In this document: positions 1 through 8,676 of the stretch, one piece after another
How positions within the stretch are numbered: position 1 is the first letter of the stretch
How the letters are laid out: every line of letters begins with the position of its first letter
Assembly (NCBI RefSeq): GCF_016427605.1
Contig: NZ_JAELXQ010000005.1
Coordinates: forward strand, 1-64,000
Reading direction: 5' to 3'
Length of the DNA: 64,000 nt
From: Ochrobactrum sp. Q0168
GTDB lineage: Bacteria > Pseudomonadota > Alphaproteobacteria > Rhizobiales > Rhizobiaceae
Program-made: the position numbers and the translations under genes
Notes under the pieces: generated by a model
Seen by the model: only the letters and a program-made list of their open reading frames with translations
The model's database searches: none
Told to the model about the DNA's origin: nothing

Positions 1-646
1 CGCCTTGCGACAGAACAAACACCGTATCGCGCATGATGAGGGGCGGCTCAGCAGGGTTGAGAATGATCAGCGCCTTGCCGCGTTCAGCACCACCCAGCTC
101 GCGGATCGCCTTCGACGTGGTTTCGGTGAACTCATCGATATTGGCGCGGGTGCCGGGACCAGCGGAACGCGACGAGATCGAAGCGACGATTTCGCCATAG
201 ACCACGCGGTCGGTCGCGCGCTTGACGGCATAGACCATCGGGATCGTCGCCTGACCGCCGCATGTCACCATATTGACGTTCGGCTCATCGATATTGGCGT
301 CGCCATTGATGGCGGGAATGGTGAAGGGGCCGATGGCGGCTGGCGTCAGGTCGATGACCTTCTTGCCGTCCTTCTGCAACAGCGCGTCATTATGCAGATG
401 CGCCTTGGCCGAGGTGGCATCGAACACGATATCGATATCGCGATATTCCGGCATGCGCATCAAACCGTCGATGCCTTCATGGGTGACCGGCACGCCAAGC
501 CGTGCGGCGCGCGCCAGACCATCCGAATTCGGGTCGATGCCGACCATTGCGCCCATCTCGATATTCTTCGACGTGCGCATCACCTTGATCATCAAATCCG
601 TGCCAATATTGCCGGAACCAATGATCGCGCATTTCTTCTTGGACAT
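1..646 (-). CDS. mhpF: Acetaldehyde dehydrogenase (acylating), 3' end cut by window edge
   Basis: Converts acetaldehyde, NAD+ and CoA to acetyl-CoA. In meta-cleavage pathways it works in complex with a 4-hydroxy-2-oxovalerate aldolase (MhpF/DmpF family). The 215 visible residues open with a Rossmann loop GSGNIGTD at about residues 11-18. They carry the catalytic cysteine in MVTCGGQAT (Cys129). The family is about 310 residues long, so roughly the last third, including much of the dimerisation part, lies left of the window. The ATG at 646 starts [13 protein letters not shown], the expected N-terminus. The aldolase would be expected just beyond the left edge, which I cannot see. Family assignment is strong; the pathway is inferred. 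Confidence 0.9.
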   Translation of the reverse strand, partial: MSKKKCAIIGSGNIGTDLMIKVMRTSKNIEMGAMVGIDPNSDGLARAARLGVPVTHEGIDGLMRMPEYRDIDIVFDATSAKAHLHNDALLQKDGKKVIDLTPAAIGPFTIPAINGDANIDEPNVNMVTCGGQATIPMVYAVKRATDRVVYGEIVASISSRSAGPGTRANIDEFTETTSKAIRELGGAERGKALIILNPAEPPLIMRDTVFVLSQG

Positions 647-900
647 AGCGGGTCCTTTCTGATCTTCCTCAGGTCGCCACACCAGACGCCAAATGGGAGG
701 CTTGACCGGCGCGGATACGCGCACTGCACGCCTTGAAGCGGTGGTGTGGTGAGTCAGCTTGAAAGGACGCTGGATGGCTGGGTCGTGGCTGAACGGATGC
801 CAGAACCTGGCCCATCAGTTCGCACGTATCGCTCCTCCGGCAAATCCTCCCCATTTGCTTGACAGGGGGATAATAGGACGGAGGATGCGGTCTAGATATT

Positions 901-912
901 GGGGTTAACCCC
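901..912. repeat. 12-bp perfect palindrome at the 3' end of the HTH-TrpD gene
   Basis: GGGGTTAACCCC is a perfect palindrome touching the stop codon (912-914) of the HTH-TrpD gene. There is no T-run beside it, so it is a weak terminator candidate. It could equally be a protein-binding site in the upstream region of the acetaldehyde dehydrogenase gene. I see no gene in 647-911. Confidence 0.3.
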
Positions 913-2417
913 TACCGATTTTCGACTTGTGTATTAGCCGAATGGCGGTTGCGCCACATATGGGCGGCCTTCTGGTGAAAGGCATCGTAGCTGTCATTGT
1001 CGGCGGCGGCTGCCGTCATCATGGCCATGGCTGCTGTGGCAATAACCGTGCTTTCAGCGCGCTTGTCGTTCGCCGTACCGGTCCACACGCCATGCCAATA
1101 TTCAAACGAACTGAGGCTGGAATGCTTGTCGCTGCTTTCCTTCGAAAGCGTCGGCAACTGCAACGCGCTCGATTGCCCTTGCACGTAACGGTATATTGTG
1201 TGCCTGCGGTGCGGAACGAGTTCCGCTACATCGCGGCTGGTCGAGACGACCGAGGCCGACTGCATGTCGAGCAGCACGGCGGCATCGCGGTGAAGCTCAC
1301 GATAGGCTGGCTGGGATACGCCGAGAAACGACGATTTCAGGCCCAGCGGGTTGATCAAGTGGACAAGACTGTTCATCGGCGAGCGGGATTCAAACAGCGG
1401 ATAAAGCGCCAGCAGCGCCTGCACTTGTGGTGCAAAACCCGCCAGCGGCATGAAGCATATGCCATGCGCTCGCAATGCGCTTTCTGCCAGTTCATGCGAC
1501 GCGGCAATCGGCAGATTGAGTGATTCCGCCGCAATCTCCAGCTTGCCCGCCAATTCACCCACACCGCAACTACCATGCATGAGCACCGGATAACCGGCGC
1601 GCGCGACAAGCAATGCAGCCAGCATGAACCATGGTGACTGCGCAGAATTCGGAGACAGATAAGCGGGCCAGTCCAGCGCTGGTTTATTGATGCTGGCATC
1701 GGCGGCATAGAACCGCCCGGACGCCCGCGCCATGCCCGCAAGCTCCGGCGCGGTCAGGCCGCGATAGTGGATCAGGCGCAACAACGCGCTGATCTGCATC
1801 GGGTCGGCTTCGCCTGCAAAGATCGTCGTGAAGGCATCTTCCGCCTCGTGCATTTCCAGCGGGCGGGTATGTCCCGCCTTGCGGCCAATGACGGCAATAT
1901 ATTTGGCCAGCCGCCGCGTTGGATCGTTTTCGCTCTGAATATCGGCGAACTGTGCGGCGGTATATTCCGCCGACGGATAGTTCTCCAAATCCGTCACCTT
2001 GCGGATGGTCAATGGCGGCGGGCTCGCGATGGCGCTGCGGTTCCAACCATGGTGGCCAGGATGGCGGGTCTTGCAGGCCGACACATGCGCGGTTTCAGAA
2101 CCGGGCTTCATCAAGGCATCGGCTTCATGGGCCAGGCGTCGCAAGCGCCCGCGCAACGCTTCGGCCTTTGGCGTCGCGATCATCGCGCGACCGGAGCGAA
2201 CAAGGATCGGATCATCGAAGTGGTCGCGGATTTGCCCCAGCAGACGGCTCATGGCCGGAATGCTCAAACCCATCTGTTTGGCCGCGCCACCCACACTGCC
2301 CTCCACAAGAAGAGCATCGAGGGCAATCAGCAGCCGCAATTGGCCAAGGCGAAGATTTGCACCGTCGCTTTCAGCGCTTTCCGCCGGTTCTGCGCTCTTC
2401 GCCCGCTTACTCGCCAT
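912..2417 (-). CDS. LysR-type HTH fused to glycosyltransferase family 3 (TrpD/YbiB-like) domain
   Basis: 501 residues. Residues about 22-85 form a LysR-type winged HTH (LRLLIALDALLVEGSVGGAA, then IPAMSRLLGQIRDHFDDPIL). The usual LysR inducer-binding domain is absent. From about residue 155 onward the protein resembles anthranilate phosphoribosyltransferase: an N-terminal helical part (DAFTTIFAGEADPMQISALL) and a core (VLMHGSCGVGEL, then FESRSPMNSLVHLINPLG). The phosphoribosyl-diphosphate glycine loop of true TrpD is not recognisable, so catalysis is doubtful; it may sense a ligand instead. It is transcribed divergently from the siderophore receptor. The fusion is directly visible; the regulatory role is inferred. 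Confidence 0.8.
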   Translation of the reverse strand: MASKRAKSAEPAESAESDGANLRLGQLRLLIALDALLVEGSVGGAAKQMGLSIPAMSRLLGQIRDHFDDPILVRSGRAMIATPKAEALRGRLRRLAHEADALMKPGSETAHVSACKTRHPGHHGWNRSAIASPPPLTIRKVTDLENYPSAEYTAAQFADIQSENDPTRRLAKYIAVIGRKAGHTRPLEMHEAEDAFTTIFAGEADPMQISALLRLIHYRGLTAPELAGMARASGRFYAADASINKPALDWPAYLSPNSAQSPWFMLAALLVARAGYPVLMHGSCGVGELAGKLEIAAESLNLPIAASHELAESALRAHGICFMPLAGFAPQVQALLALYPLFESRSPMNSLVHLINPLGLKSSFLGVSQPAYRELHRDAAVLLDMQSASVVSTSRDVAELVPHRRHTIYRYVQGQSSALQLPTLSKESSDKHSSLSSFEYWHGVWTGTANDKRAESTVIATAAMAMMTAAAADNDSYDAFHQKAAHMWRNRHSANTQVENR

Positions 2418-2449
2418 ATCCGCTGCCTGCCTCGTCAGTTGCGTTTTTT

Positions 2450-2488
2450 GAAACTTGGAAAGTTTCTAAAACATGATGATTGACGTCA
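2450..2488. promoter_or_regulatory. Two palindromes in the divergent promoter region of the receptor gene
   Basis: GAAACTT (2450-2456) and AAGTTTC (2460-2466) form a 7-bp inverted repeat with a 3-nt spacer, extended by flanking T and A runs. A second palindrome TGACGTCA lies at 2481-2488. Both sit between the HTH-TrpD gene and the receptor start at 2594. They are candidate operators for the fused regulator or for an iron regulator; on the minus strand the first has some likeness to the alphaproteobacterial Irr box. Sequence symmetry is seen; the binding protein is not known. Confidence 0.45.
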
Positions 2489-2593
2489 TCTTATAGCCAT
2501 ACATAAGGAGAGTAGAAAACTCAACTTTAGACGGTGGTGAAAATGACCAGCTTGTTTTGGGGCTTGTGTGCCATTGGCGCGCAAGGCAGGCAC

Positions 2594-4699
2594 ATGACCA
2601 ATGGAACGCTTACAGCAAAAGCGATTCTCGCAGGGACATGTCTTTCGACCGTCCTTCTGGCAAGCCAAACCAGCGCCTTCGCGCAAGCTGCATCCGACAG
2701 CACGATTAAGCTGAACCAGATCGTGGTGACAGCGACTGGCTTTGAGCAGAACATCACCGATGCCCCTGCCAGCATCACCGTCGTACCGGGCGAAGAGCTT
2801 GAAAAGGGCGCGTATCGCGACCTGACCGACGCCTTGAAGGACGTGCAGGGCGTGGCTGTGACAGGCCCTGCCGCCGAGCGCGACATTTATATTCGCGGTC
2901 TTCCCGGCTCCTATACGCTGCTGCTCGTCGATGGCAAGCGCCAGAGCACCCGTGATGCCCGCACCAACGGCAATTCCGGCTTTGAACAGAGCTTCCTTCC
3001 GCCTGCAAACGCCATTGAACGCATCGAAGTCATCCGTGGCCCGATGTCTTCGCTCTATGGTTCGGATGCGATGGGCGGCGTCATCAATATCATCACCAAG
3101 AAAGTGTCGGACAAGTGGAGCGGCTCGTTCACGGTGGACGGCATTGCCCAGCAGCACTCCAAATACGGTAATTCCCTTCAGGGTTCCTATTATATTACGG
3201 GCCCACTGGTGCCGGACCTTATCGGTGTGCAGCTCTGGGGACGTGGCCTGAAGCGCCAGGAAGACAAGATCGTCAGCGGCACGCCTGAGCAGCAGGATGT
3301 CGACATCACAGGGCGTATCACATGGACGCCGAATAAGGATCACGACGTTCAGCTCGAACTGGGCAAGACGCGTCTGCGCCGCGACAGCACAGTCGGTAAT
3401 ACGACGGAGAAGACCGCCTCGGCTGTCGATTCCTACAACTATAATGACCGTGACCATTGGTCGATCAGCCATACCGGCCGCTGGGGTCCGACGACGTCGG
3501 AATTCTCCTTCATGCAGGAATGGTCTGAGCGGACCAACTTCAACTGGAGCAACAAGTCCCAGAGCTACGAGGAAAATCTCCGCTCACCCCATGTGAAGAA
3601 TTCGATTCTGGACGGCAAGTTCACCACGCCGTTCGAACTCTACGGCAATCACACGCTCGTCACTGGCGGCCAGTTCATGGATACGGTCTTGACTGACCAA
3701 AATCCGGGACGCCGTACGGGTCTGGATGAAGAATTCAGCGTGCGCCAATGGGCGCTCTTCGCCGAAGACGAATGGTGGCTGACGCCCGACTTCTCGCTGA
3801 CCGGCGGTCTGCGCATGGATGATCACGAGGTCTATGGCTCGCATCTGAGCCCCCGCGGCTATGCCGTGTGGCACGCGACCGATCAGATCACCTTCAAGGG
3901 CGGCATTTCAACGGGCTTCAAGGCGCCCGATATCCGCACCATCGCTCCGGGCTATGCCTATACGACGGGCGGCGGCGGCTGCTCTTATGGCCCGACCGGC
4001 ACCTGCGGCGTCATCATCGGCGATCCGAATCTGGAGCCGGAAAAGAGCACCAGCTACGAAGCCAGCGTGTTGTGGGACAATCAGGAAGGGCTGCGTCTCG
4101 GCGCGACTTATTTCTACACCAACTTCAAGGACAAGATTTCCAACGCGCTTGTTACCGACAGCAATGGCGATCCGGTTCGCTGGAGCGAAGATCCGAACTA
4201 CCGTCTGTGGTATGCCTTCAACATTGATGAAGCCGTGCTTCAGGGTGTGGAACTGACATTCAACTGGGAAGCGACCGACACGATCACCCTTCGCGGTAAC
4301 TACACCTATACGGATTCGGAACAGAAGACCGGCACCTATGCAGGTCTGCCGCTCGCCCGCACGCCAAAGCACATGGCAAGCCTGCGCGGCGACTGGATTA
4401 CCCCGGTCGACGGGCTGAAGGCATGGGCCGCCGCCAACTATCATGGCGAGGAAACCAATGCCGGCGCACGTATCGGTACGGCTGGAACGCCGATCTATGC
4501 CGCGGACGGGAAGACGGTTCTGGCGCGCAAGTACAAGCCCTATGCGACGGTCGATCTCGGCGGTTCTTATGACTTCAGCGAGAACGTGACGTTCAACGCA
4601 GCCATCTACAACATCTTCGACAAGCAGATCGATGTCGATGAGTTCAACACCGTTGTCGACGGTCGTCGCCTTTGGGTCAGCATGACCTCGCGCTTCTGA
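2594..4699 (+). CDS. TonB-dependent outer-membrane receptor, FepA/IrgA-like catecholate siderophore uptake
   Basis: Outer-membrane, TonB-gated receptor, probably for a ferric catecholate. I chose the ATG at 2594 because it is preceded by AAGGCAGG and gives a normal signal peptide (LAGTCLSTVLLASQTSAFAQ); an upstream ATG at 2543 would add 17 residues ahead of it. A TonB-box-like stretch QIVVTATG follows. The plug domain (TDAPASITVVPGEELEKGAY, RGPMSSLYGSDAMGGVINII) comes next, then a 22-strand-type barrel ending in the typical RLWVSMTSRF with terminal Phe. A strong terminator follows. The neighbouring esterase and CeuE-type transporter support a catecholate ligand. Confidence 0.9.
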   Translation: MTNGTLTAKAILAGTCLSTVLLASQTSAFAQAASDSTIKLNQIVVTATGFEQNITDAPASITVVPGEELEKGAYRDLTDALKDVQGVAVTGPAAERDIYIRGLPGSYTLLLVDGKRQSTRDARTNGNSGFEQSFLPPANAIERIEVIRGPMSSLYGSDAMGGVINIITKKVSDKWSGSFTVDGIAQQHSKYGNSLQGSYYITGPLVPDLIGVQLWGRGLKRQEDKIVSGTPEQQDVDITGRITWTPNKDHDVQLELGKTRLRRDSTVGNTTEKTASAVDSYNYNDRDHWSISHTGRWGPTTSEFSFMQEWSERTNFNWSNKSQSYEENLRSPHVKNSILDGKFTTPFELYGNHTLVTGGQFMDTVLTDQNPGRRTGLDEEFSVRQWALFAEDEWWLTPDFSLTGGLRMDDHEVYGSHLSPRGYAVWHATDQITFKGGISTGFKAPDIRTIAPGYAYTTGGGGCSYGPTGTCGVIIGDPNLEPEKSTSYEASVLWDNQEGLRLGATYFYTNFKDKISNALVTDSNGDPVRWSEDPNYRLWYAFNIDEAVLQGVELTFNWEATDTITLRGNYTYTDSEQKTGTYAGLPLARTPKHMASLRGDWITPVDGLKAWAAANYHGEETNAGARIGTAGTPIYAADGKTVLARKYKPYATVDLGGSYDFSENVTFNAAIYNIFDKQIDVDEFNTVVDGRRLWVSMTSRF

Positions 4700-4710
4700 T
4701 CTGACGCCAT

Positions 4711-4742
4711 ATGACGCCGGTTTATGCCGGCGTCATTTTTTT
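4711..4742 (+). terminator. Rho-independent terminator after the receptor gene
   Basis: A perfect 10-bp stem ATGACGCCGG / CCGGCGTCAT with a 6-nt loop is followed directly by a run of seven T. It lies between the receptor stop (4699) and the esterase start (4761), so the esterase is probably expressed by readthrough or from its own weak promoter. Confidence 0.9.
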
Positions 4743-4760
4743 CGATTGAATGGATGCTCG

Positions 4761-5654
4761 ATGAGCGCTCTGAAAAACATAAAGAAGGTGTGCCTGATGC
4801 TCGGCAGCATTCTTTTTGCCTCCACGGTTCAGGCAGCGGAACCCGTGCGTGCTTTCTTCGACATGGAAGCCAATGGCATTTCCTATCGCATTTTTACCGC
4901 AGCGCCTGCCGAGGCCGCTCCCGAAGGCGGCTATCCGGTCGTCTATATGGTTGACGGCAACCGCATGTTGCCGCTCGCCGCCGCTGAAATGGCCAAGAAT
5001 ACAGCGCTGAATGCTGTTCTGGTCGGCATTGGTTATCCGACCGACGATGCGGACGAAATCGTGCGCCTGCGCTATTTTGATCTGACATCGCTAACCACCG
5101 ATCAGCTGACGCCTGATCCCGCCGACCAGCCAAAGACCGGCGGTCGCGATGCCTTCCTTGCCTTCATCGAAGGACAGGTGAAGCCTGAAATCGAAAAGCG
5201 TTTCGCCATCGATAAAAGCAAGCAGGCGCTGTTCGGCCATTCGCTGGGCGGGCTGTTCACACTCTATGCGCTGTTCAACCACACGGGCACCTTCCAGACA
5301 TACGCCGCCGCCGATCCGTCGATATGGTGGGACGGTCATTCGATCCTGTCGGACAAGGACCGCTTCATCGCGGCCTTCAAATCGGCTCCGCACCCGCTGC
5401 GCCTGCTGATGGAAACTTCCGGCAAGCGCGGTTCCCGTCCCGGCCAATCGGCTGACGACATTCAGCGCATGCGAAAGCTGCGCGGCGGACCTTCGGGCGC
5501 GGATGTCTACAAGGAACTGGAACAGCTGCCGCAGCTGGAGACAGCGTTCCACCGCTTTGCCGATGAGGGACACGGCTCGATGATCCCGCTGACGGTGAAG
5601 GACAGTCTGGATTTTATTCTGCTCGGCAAGAAGCCAGAACACACAGACAATTGA
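4761..5654 (+). CDS. Periplasmic alpha/beta-hydrolase, siderophore esterase (IroE/Cee-like)
   Basis: A predicted secreted esterase. A short basic N-terminus followed by LMLGSILFASTVQA acts as signal peptide. The nucleophile elbow GHSLGG and the C-terminal HGSMIPLT histidine fit a Ser-Asp-His triad of the esterase-D/IroE family, which hydrolyses the triester ring of enterobactin-like siderophores. The ATG at 4761 gives the complete signal peptide; a TTG at 4746 is possible. It sits between a catecholate receptor and a CeuE/FatB-type binding protein. That placement suggests it trims hexadentate ferric siderophore to a linear tetradentate form in the periplasm. Fold is confident; substrate is inferred from context. 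Confidence 0.8.
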   Translation: MSALKNIKKVCLMLGSILFASTVQAAEPVRAFFDMEANGISYRIFTAAPAEAAPEGGYPVVYMVDGNRMLPLAAAEMAKNTALNAVLVGIGYPTDDADEIVRLRYFDLTSLTTDQLTPDPADQPKTGGRDAFLAFIEGQVKPEIEKRFAIDKSKQALFGHSLGGLFTLYALFNHTGTFQTYAAADPSIWWDGHSILSDKDRFIAAFKSAPHPLRLLMETSGKRGSRPGQSADDIQRMRKLRGGPSGADVYKELEQLPQLETAFHRFADEGHGSMIPLTVKDSLDFILLGKKPEHTDN

Positions 5655-5674
5655 GACTTTTTTGTCCGCCGGGG

Positions 5675-5702
5675 TTGGACCTGCGGAAAACTGGACTATA
5701 AA
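5675..5702 (+). promoter_or_regulatory. Candidate sigma-70 promoter of the siderophore ABC operon
   Basis: TTGGAC (5675-5680) and TATAAA (5697-5702) are separated by 16 nt and lie 29 nt upstream of the binding-protein start. This is the best promoter-like pair in the gap after the esterase. Confidence 0.4.
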
Positions 5703-5731
5703 GCACAGGATTGACGAAAGGATTGTGCATC

Positions 5732-6664
5732 ATGCTGAATTTCGGCCAACATGTCGCCCGCCTCTGTGGCGCAGCCGTCATGGCGCTTTCTCTGGCCTCT
5801 GCCGCCAGCGCTGCCGACATCACCGTCAAGCATGCGCAGGGTGAAACGGCCGTGCCTGCTTCGCCTGCCAAGGTGATCGTGCTCGATCTCGCAACGCTCG
5901 ACAATCTCGACCGCCTCGGCGTCAAGGTTGCGGGCGTGCCGACACTGGTCACCGCCCCAGATTTTCTCAAGAAATATCAGTCCGACGATTATCCGAAAGT
6001 CGGCACGCTGTTCGAGCCGGACTATGAAGCCATCAATGCCGCCGAACCGGACCTCATCATTGTGGGCGGTCGTTCGGCAGCCAAATATCCGGAACTCGCA
6101 AAGATCGCGCCCACCATCGATCTGACGGTTTCCTCAAAAGACCTCATCGGCGGCACCGAAGCGAATGTTGAAAAGCTTGGCCAGATCTTCGGCAAGGAAG
6201 CGGAAGCCAAGGCTGAGATCGAAAAGCTCAACGCCGATGTGGCCGCGCTGAAGCAGAAGACGGCGGGCAAGGGCACAGGTCTTCTGATCCTCACCACTGG
6301 CGGCAAGATGAGCGCCTATGGCCCCGGCTCGCGCTTTGGCATGCTGCATGACGCCTATGGTGTGACGCCTGCCGCGACTGACCTCACCACCAAGGGCAAT
6401 CACGGCCAGCCGATCAGCCAGGAATTTATTCTGAAGACCAATCCTGACTGGCTGTTCGTGATCGACCGCGACGCTGCCATCGGTCGCGAAGGCAATTCCG
6501 CCAAGCAGGTTCTCGACAATGATCTCGTTCGCCAGACCACGGCAGCGAAGAAAGACCAGATCGTCTATCTGAAGTCGCAGAACTGGTATCTCGTCGGCGG
6601 CGGCCTCAACGGCCTGCACGGCACCATCGACCAATTGTCGGAAGTGTTCGACAAGGCAAAGTAA
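5732..6664 (+). CDS. fatB: Ferric siderophore ABC transporter, periplasmic binding protein (CeuE/FatB/YclQ family)
   Basis: 310-residue type III binding protein with signal peptide (MALSLASAASAA). It binds a ferric siderophore and hands it to the two permeases downstream. The two iron-coordinating residues known in CeuE appear conserved: His224 in KGNHGQPIS and Tyr286 in NWYLVGGG. This marks a tetradentate catecholate binder rather than a FepB-type hexadentate one. The ATG at 5732 has the Shine-Dalgarno GAAAGGA at 5716-5722; a TTG at 5711 lies before the site. A strong intercistronic stem-loop follows the gene. The Fat-type name reflects family only. Confidence 0.9.
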   Translation: MLNFGQHVARLCGAAVMALSLASAASAADITVKHAQGETAVPASPAKVIVLDLATLDNLDRLGVKVAGVPTLVTAPDFLKKYQSDDYPKVGTLFEPDYEAINAAEPDLIIVGGRSAAKYPELAKIAPTIDLTVSSKDLIGGTEANVEKLGQIFGKEAEAKAEIEKLNADVAALKQKTAGKGTGLLILTTGGKMSAYGPGSRFGMLHDAYGVTPAATDLTTKGNHGQPISQEFILKTNPDWLFVIDRDAAIGREGNSAKQVLDNDLVRQTTAAKKDQIVYLKSQNWYLVGGGLNGLHGTIDQLSEVFDKAK

Positions 6665-6692
6665 ACGTTAGGCACTTTCTGACCCAGTCACC

Positions 6693-6720
6693 CGGGCTGT
6701 CCGCCATGCCGGACAGCCCG
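6693..6720 (+). other. Intercistronic stem-loop after the siderophore-binding protein gene
   Basis: CGGGCTGTCCG and CGGACAGCCCG form a perfect 11-bp stem with a 6-nt loop and no T-run. It lies between the binding-protein gene and the first permease. Such hairpins commonly protect the 3' end of the abundant binding-protein mRNA and lower permease expression. Confidence 0.75.
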
Positions 6721-6752
6721 ATGCATGACAAGGCAAGAGAACAGGACAAAGC

Positions 6753-7730
6753 GTGAAGGGACTAGCTGCAGCTATAGTTGTTGTCGCCGTGCTTGCTGTC
6801 ATCAGCCTGTTTATCGGGGTCGGCGACGTCTCACTACATGCACTGATTTACCCCGGTGAAAGCGCGAGCGACAGTCCCGGCAGCGCGCTTGAACTGCTGC
6901 TCGTCAGCCGTATTCCGCGCACTATCGCCATCGTTCTGGCGGGCATGTCGATGGCCGTTGCGGGCATGATCATGCAGATGCTGACCCGCAACCGTTTCGT
7001 CGAACCGTCAACAGCAGGAACGGTCGAATCCGCCAGCCTTGGCATCCTTCTGGTTATTCTTTTCGCACCGGAAGCGCCCGTCTTCGTCAAGATGCTGGTC
7101 GCCTCCGTCACCGCAGTGGCGGGAACGGCGCTGTTTCTGCGTATCCTGCGCAGCATCCGGTTGCGCTCCGTGCTGGTTGTTCCGCTGGTTGGCATCATGC
7201 TCGGCGGGGTTGTCAGCGCCATCACCACTTTCCTCGCCTATCGCTTCGATCTGCTGCAATCGCTGAATTCATGGACGACCGGCGATTTTTCCGGCGTGCT
7301 GCGCGGACGTTATGAATTGCTGTGGATCGCCTTTGCGCTTACCGTCGTCGCCTATATCGCCGCCGACCGCTTCACGGTCGCGGGGCTGGGTGAAGATTTC
7401 ACCACCAATCTCGGCCTCAATTATCGCCGTGTGGTGACGCTCGGCCTCATCATCGTATCGATGGTCAGCGCGTCGGTCGTCGTCACGGTCGGCATGATCC
7501 CGTTTCTCGGCCTGATTGTGCCCAATGTCGTCAGCATGTTCATCGGCGACAATATGCGCCGCGCATTGCCTTGGATCGCCGTTCTCGGTGCGGGTCTCGT
7601 GCTCGCCTGCGATATTGCCGGTCGCCTGATCCGCTTTCCCTATGAAATCCCCATCGGCACGATGATGGGTGTCGTGGGCAGCGTCATCTTCCTCTATCTC
7701 CTGTTGCGGCGGGGTTCGCGCCTTGCTTAG
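6753..7730 (+). CDS. fatD: Ferric siderophore ABC transporter permease (FecCD family)
   Basis: 325-residue inner-membrane permease of the FecCD/BtuC family with about nine hydrophobic segments. Characteristic stretches are RIPRTIAIVLAGMSMAVAG near residue 50 and GMIPFLGLIVPN near residue 250, the cytoplasmic loop that contacts the ATPase. Translation starts at the GTG at 6753. It pairs with the following permease as a heterodimer. Its 3' end overlaps the start of that gene, indicating translational coupling. Confidence 0.92.
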   Translation: MKGLAAAIVVVAVLAVISLFIGVGDVSLHALIYPGESASDSPGSALELLLVSRIPRTIAIVLAGMSMAVAGMIMQMLTRNRFVEPSTAGTVESASLGILLVILFAPEAPVFVKMLVASVTAVAGTALFLRILRSIRLRSVLVVPLVGIMLGGVVSAITTFLAYRFDLLQSLNSWTTGDFSGVLRGRYELLWIAFALTVVAYIAADRFTVAGLGEDFTTNLGLNYRRVVTLGLIIVSMVSASVVVTVGMIPFLGLIVPNVVSMFIGDNMRRALPWIAVLGAGLVLACDIAGRLIRFPYEIPIGTMMGVVGSVIFLYLLLRRGSRLA

Positions 7731-8676
7731 ACGCCCCGCGATCCTCATCCCCGTTCTCGGCGTGATTGCCCTTCTTGCCGCCGTCGCCTTTATGACGATT
7801 GGCGCCAAGGGCAGTTGGTCATTCATCCTGTCCTTCCGCGGCACAAAACTGGCCGCCATGGTACTGGTGGCCTATGCAATCGCCGTTTCGACCGTGCTGT
7901 TTCAAACCGTCACCAATAATCGCATCCTGACACCATCCATCATGGGCTTTGATGCGCTCTATATTCTGATCCAGACCGTCATCGTCTTTTTCTTCGGCGC
8001 GGTGCATGTCGACTGGATCGGACCGAACATACGCTTCATCACCGAAACCGTGGTGATGGTGCTGTTTGCGGGTTCGCTCTATTACTGGCTGTTTTCGGGC
8101 GCGGCGCGTAGCCTGCATCTGGTGATGCTGGTCGGCATTATATGCGGCGTATTCTTCCGCAGCCTGTCCAATCTCTTGCAGCGCATGCTCGATCCGGACC
8201 TGTTCGCGGTTTTGCAGGACCGCTTCTTTGCCAGTTTCAACACGATCAACGCTGATATTCTGACACTCTCGGCGATTATCGTCGCTGCCGTGTCGCTCTA
8301 TGGCTGGCGGCTGTTGCATGTGTTCGACGTGCTGGCGCTTGGACGCGAGCCTGCCATCAATCTCGGCGTCGATCATCGTCGCGTGGTGCGGCTCATCCTG
8401 CTGATGGTCACGGTGCTGGTCGCCGTTTCGACCGCCCTCGTTGGACCGATCACCTTCTTCGGCCTTTTGGTCGCCAATCTCGCTTACATTCTGGCAGGCT
8501 CTGGGAAACATCGCGTCGTTCTGCCGATTGCCGTTCTTCTGGCCATCATCTGCATTGTCGGTGGCCAGACCATTCTCGAACGAGCCTTTGCCTTCAATAC
8601 CGCGCTCAGCGTCATCATCGAATTTCTGGGCGGTCTCGTCTTCATTATCCTTCTTGTCAGGGGAAATGCGCGTTGA
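7723..8676 (+). CDS. fatC: Ferric siderophore ABC transporter permease, second subunit (FecCD family)
   Basis: Second FecCD permease, 317 residues from the TTG at 7723, which overlaps the stop of the first permease (7728-7730) by 8 bp. The longer open frame back to 7669 encodes sequence with no resemblance to the family, so I reject it. The protein has repeated hydrophobic segments and the conserved ATPase-contact loop VGPITFFGLLVANLAY. It is coupled to the ATPase gene by a 4-bp TTGA overlap. It forms the inner-membrane channel with the preceding permease. Confidence 0.88.
   Translation: MLRRPAILIPVLGVIALLAAVAFMTIGAKGSWSFILSFRGTKLAAMVLVAYAIAVSTVLFQTVTNNRILTPSIMGFDALYILIQTVIVFFFGAVHVDWIGPNIRFITETVVMVLFAGSLYYWLFSGAARSLHLVMLVGIICGVFFRSLSNLLQRMLDPDLFAVLQDRFFASFNTINADILTLSAIIVAAVSLYGWRLLHVFDVLALGREPAINLGVDHRRVVRLILLMVTVLVAVSTALVGPITFFGLLVANLAYILAGSGKHRVVLPIAVLLAIICIVGGQTILERAFAFNTALSVIIEFLGGLVFIILLVRGNAR

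Noticed and set aside
2486-3472. 328-codon minus-strand frame inside the receptor gene
   Set aside because: Shadow of the TonB receptor; would also remove the divergent promoter region.
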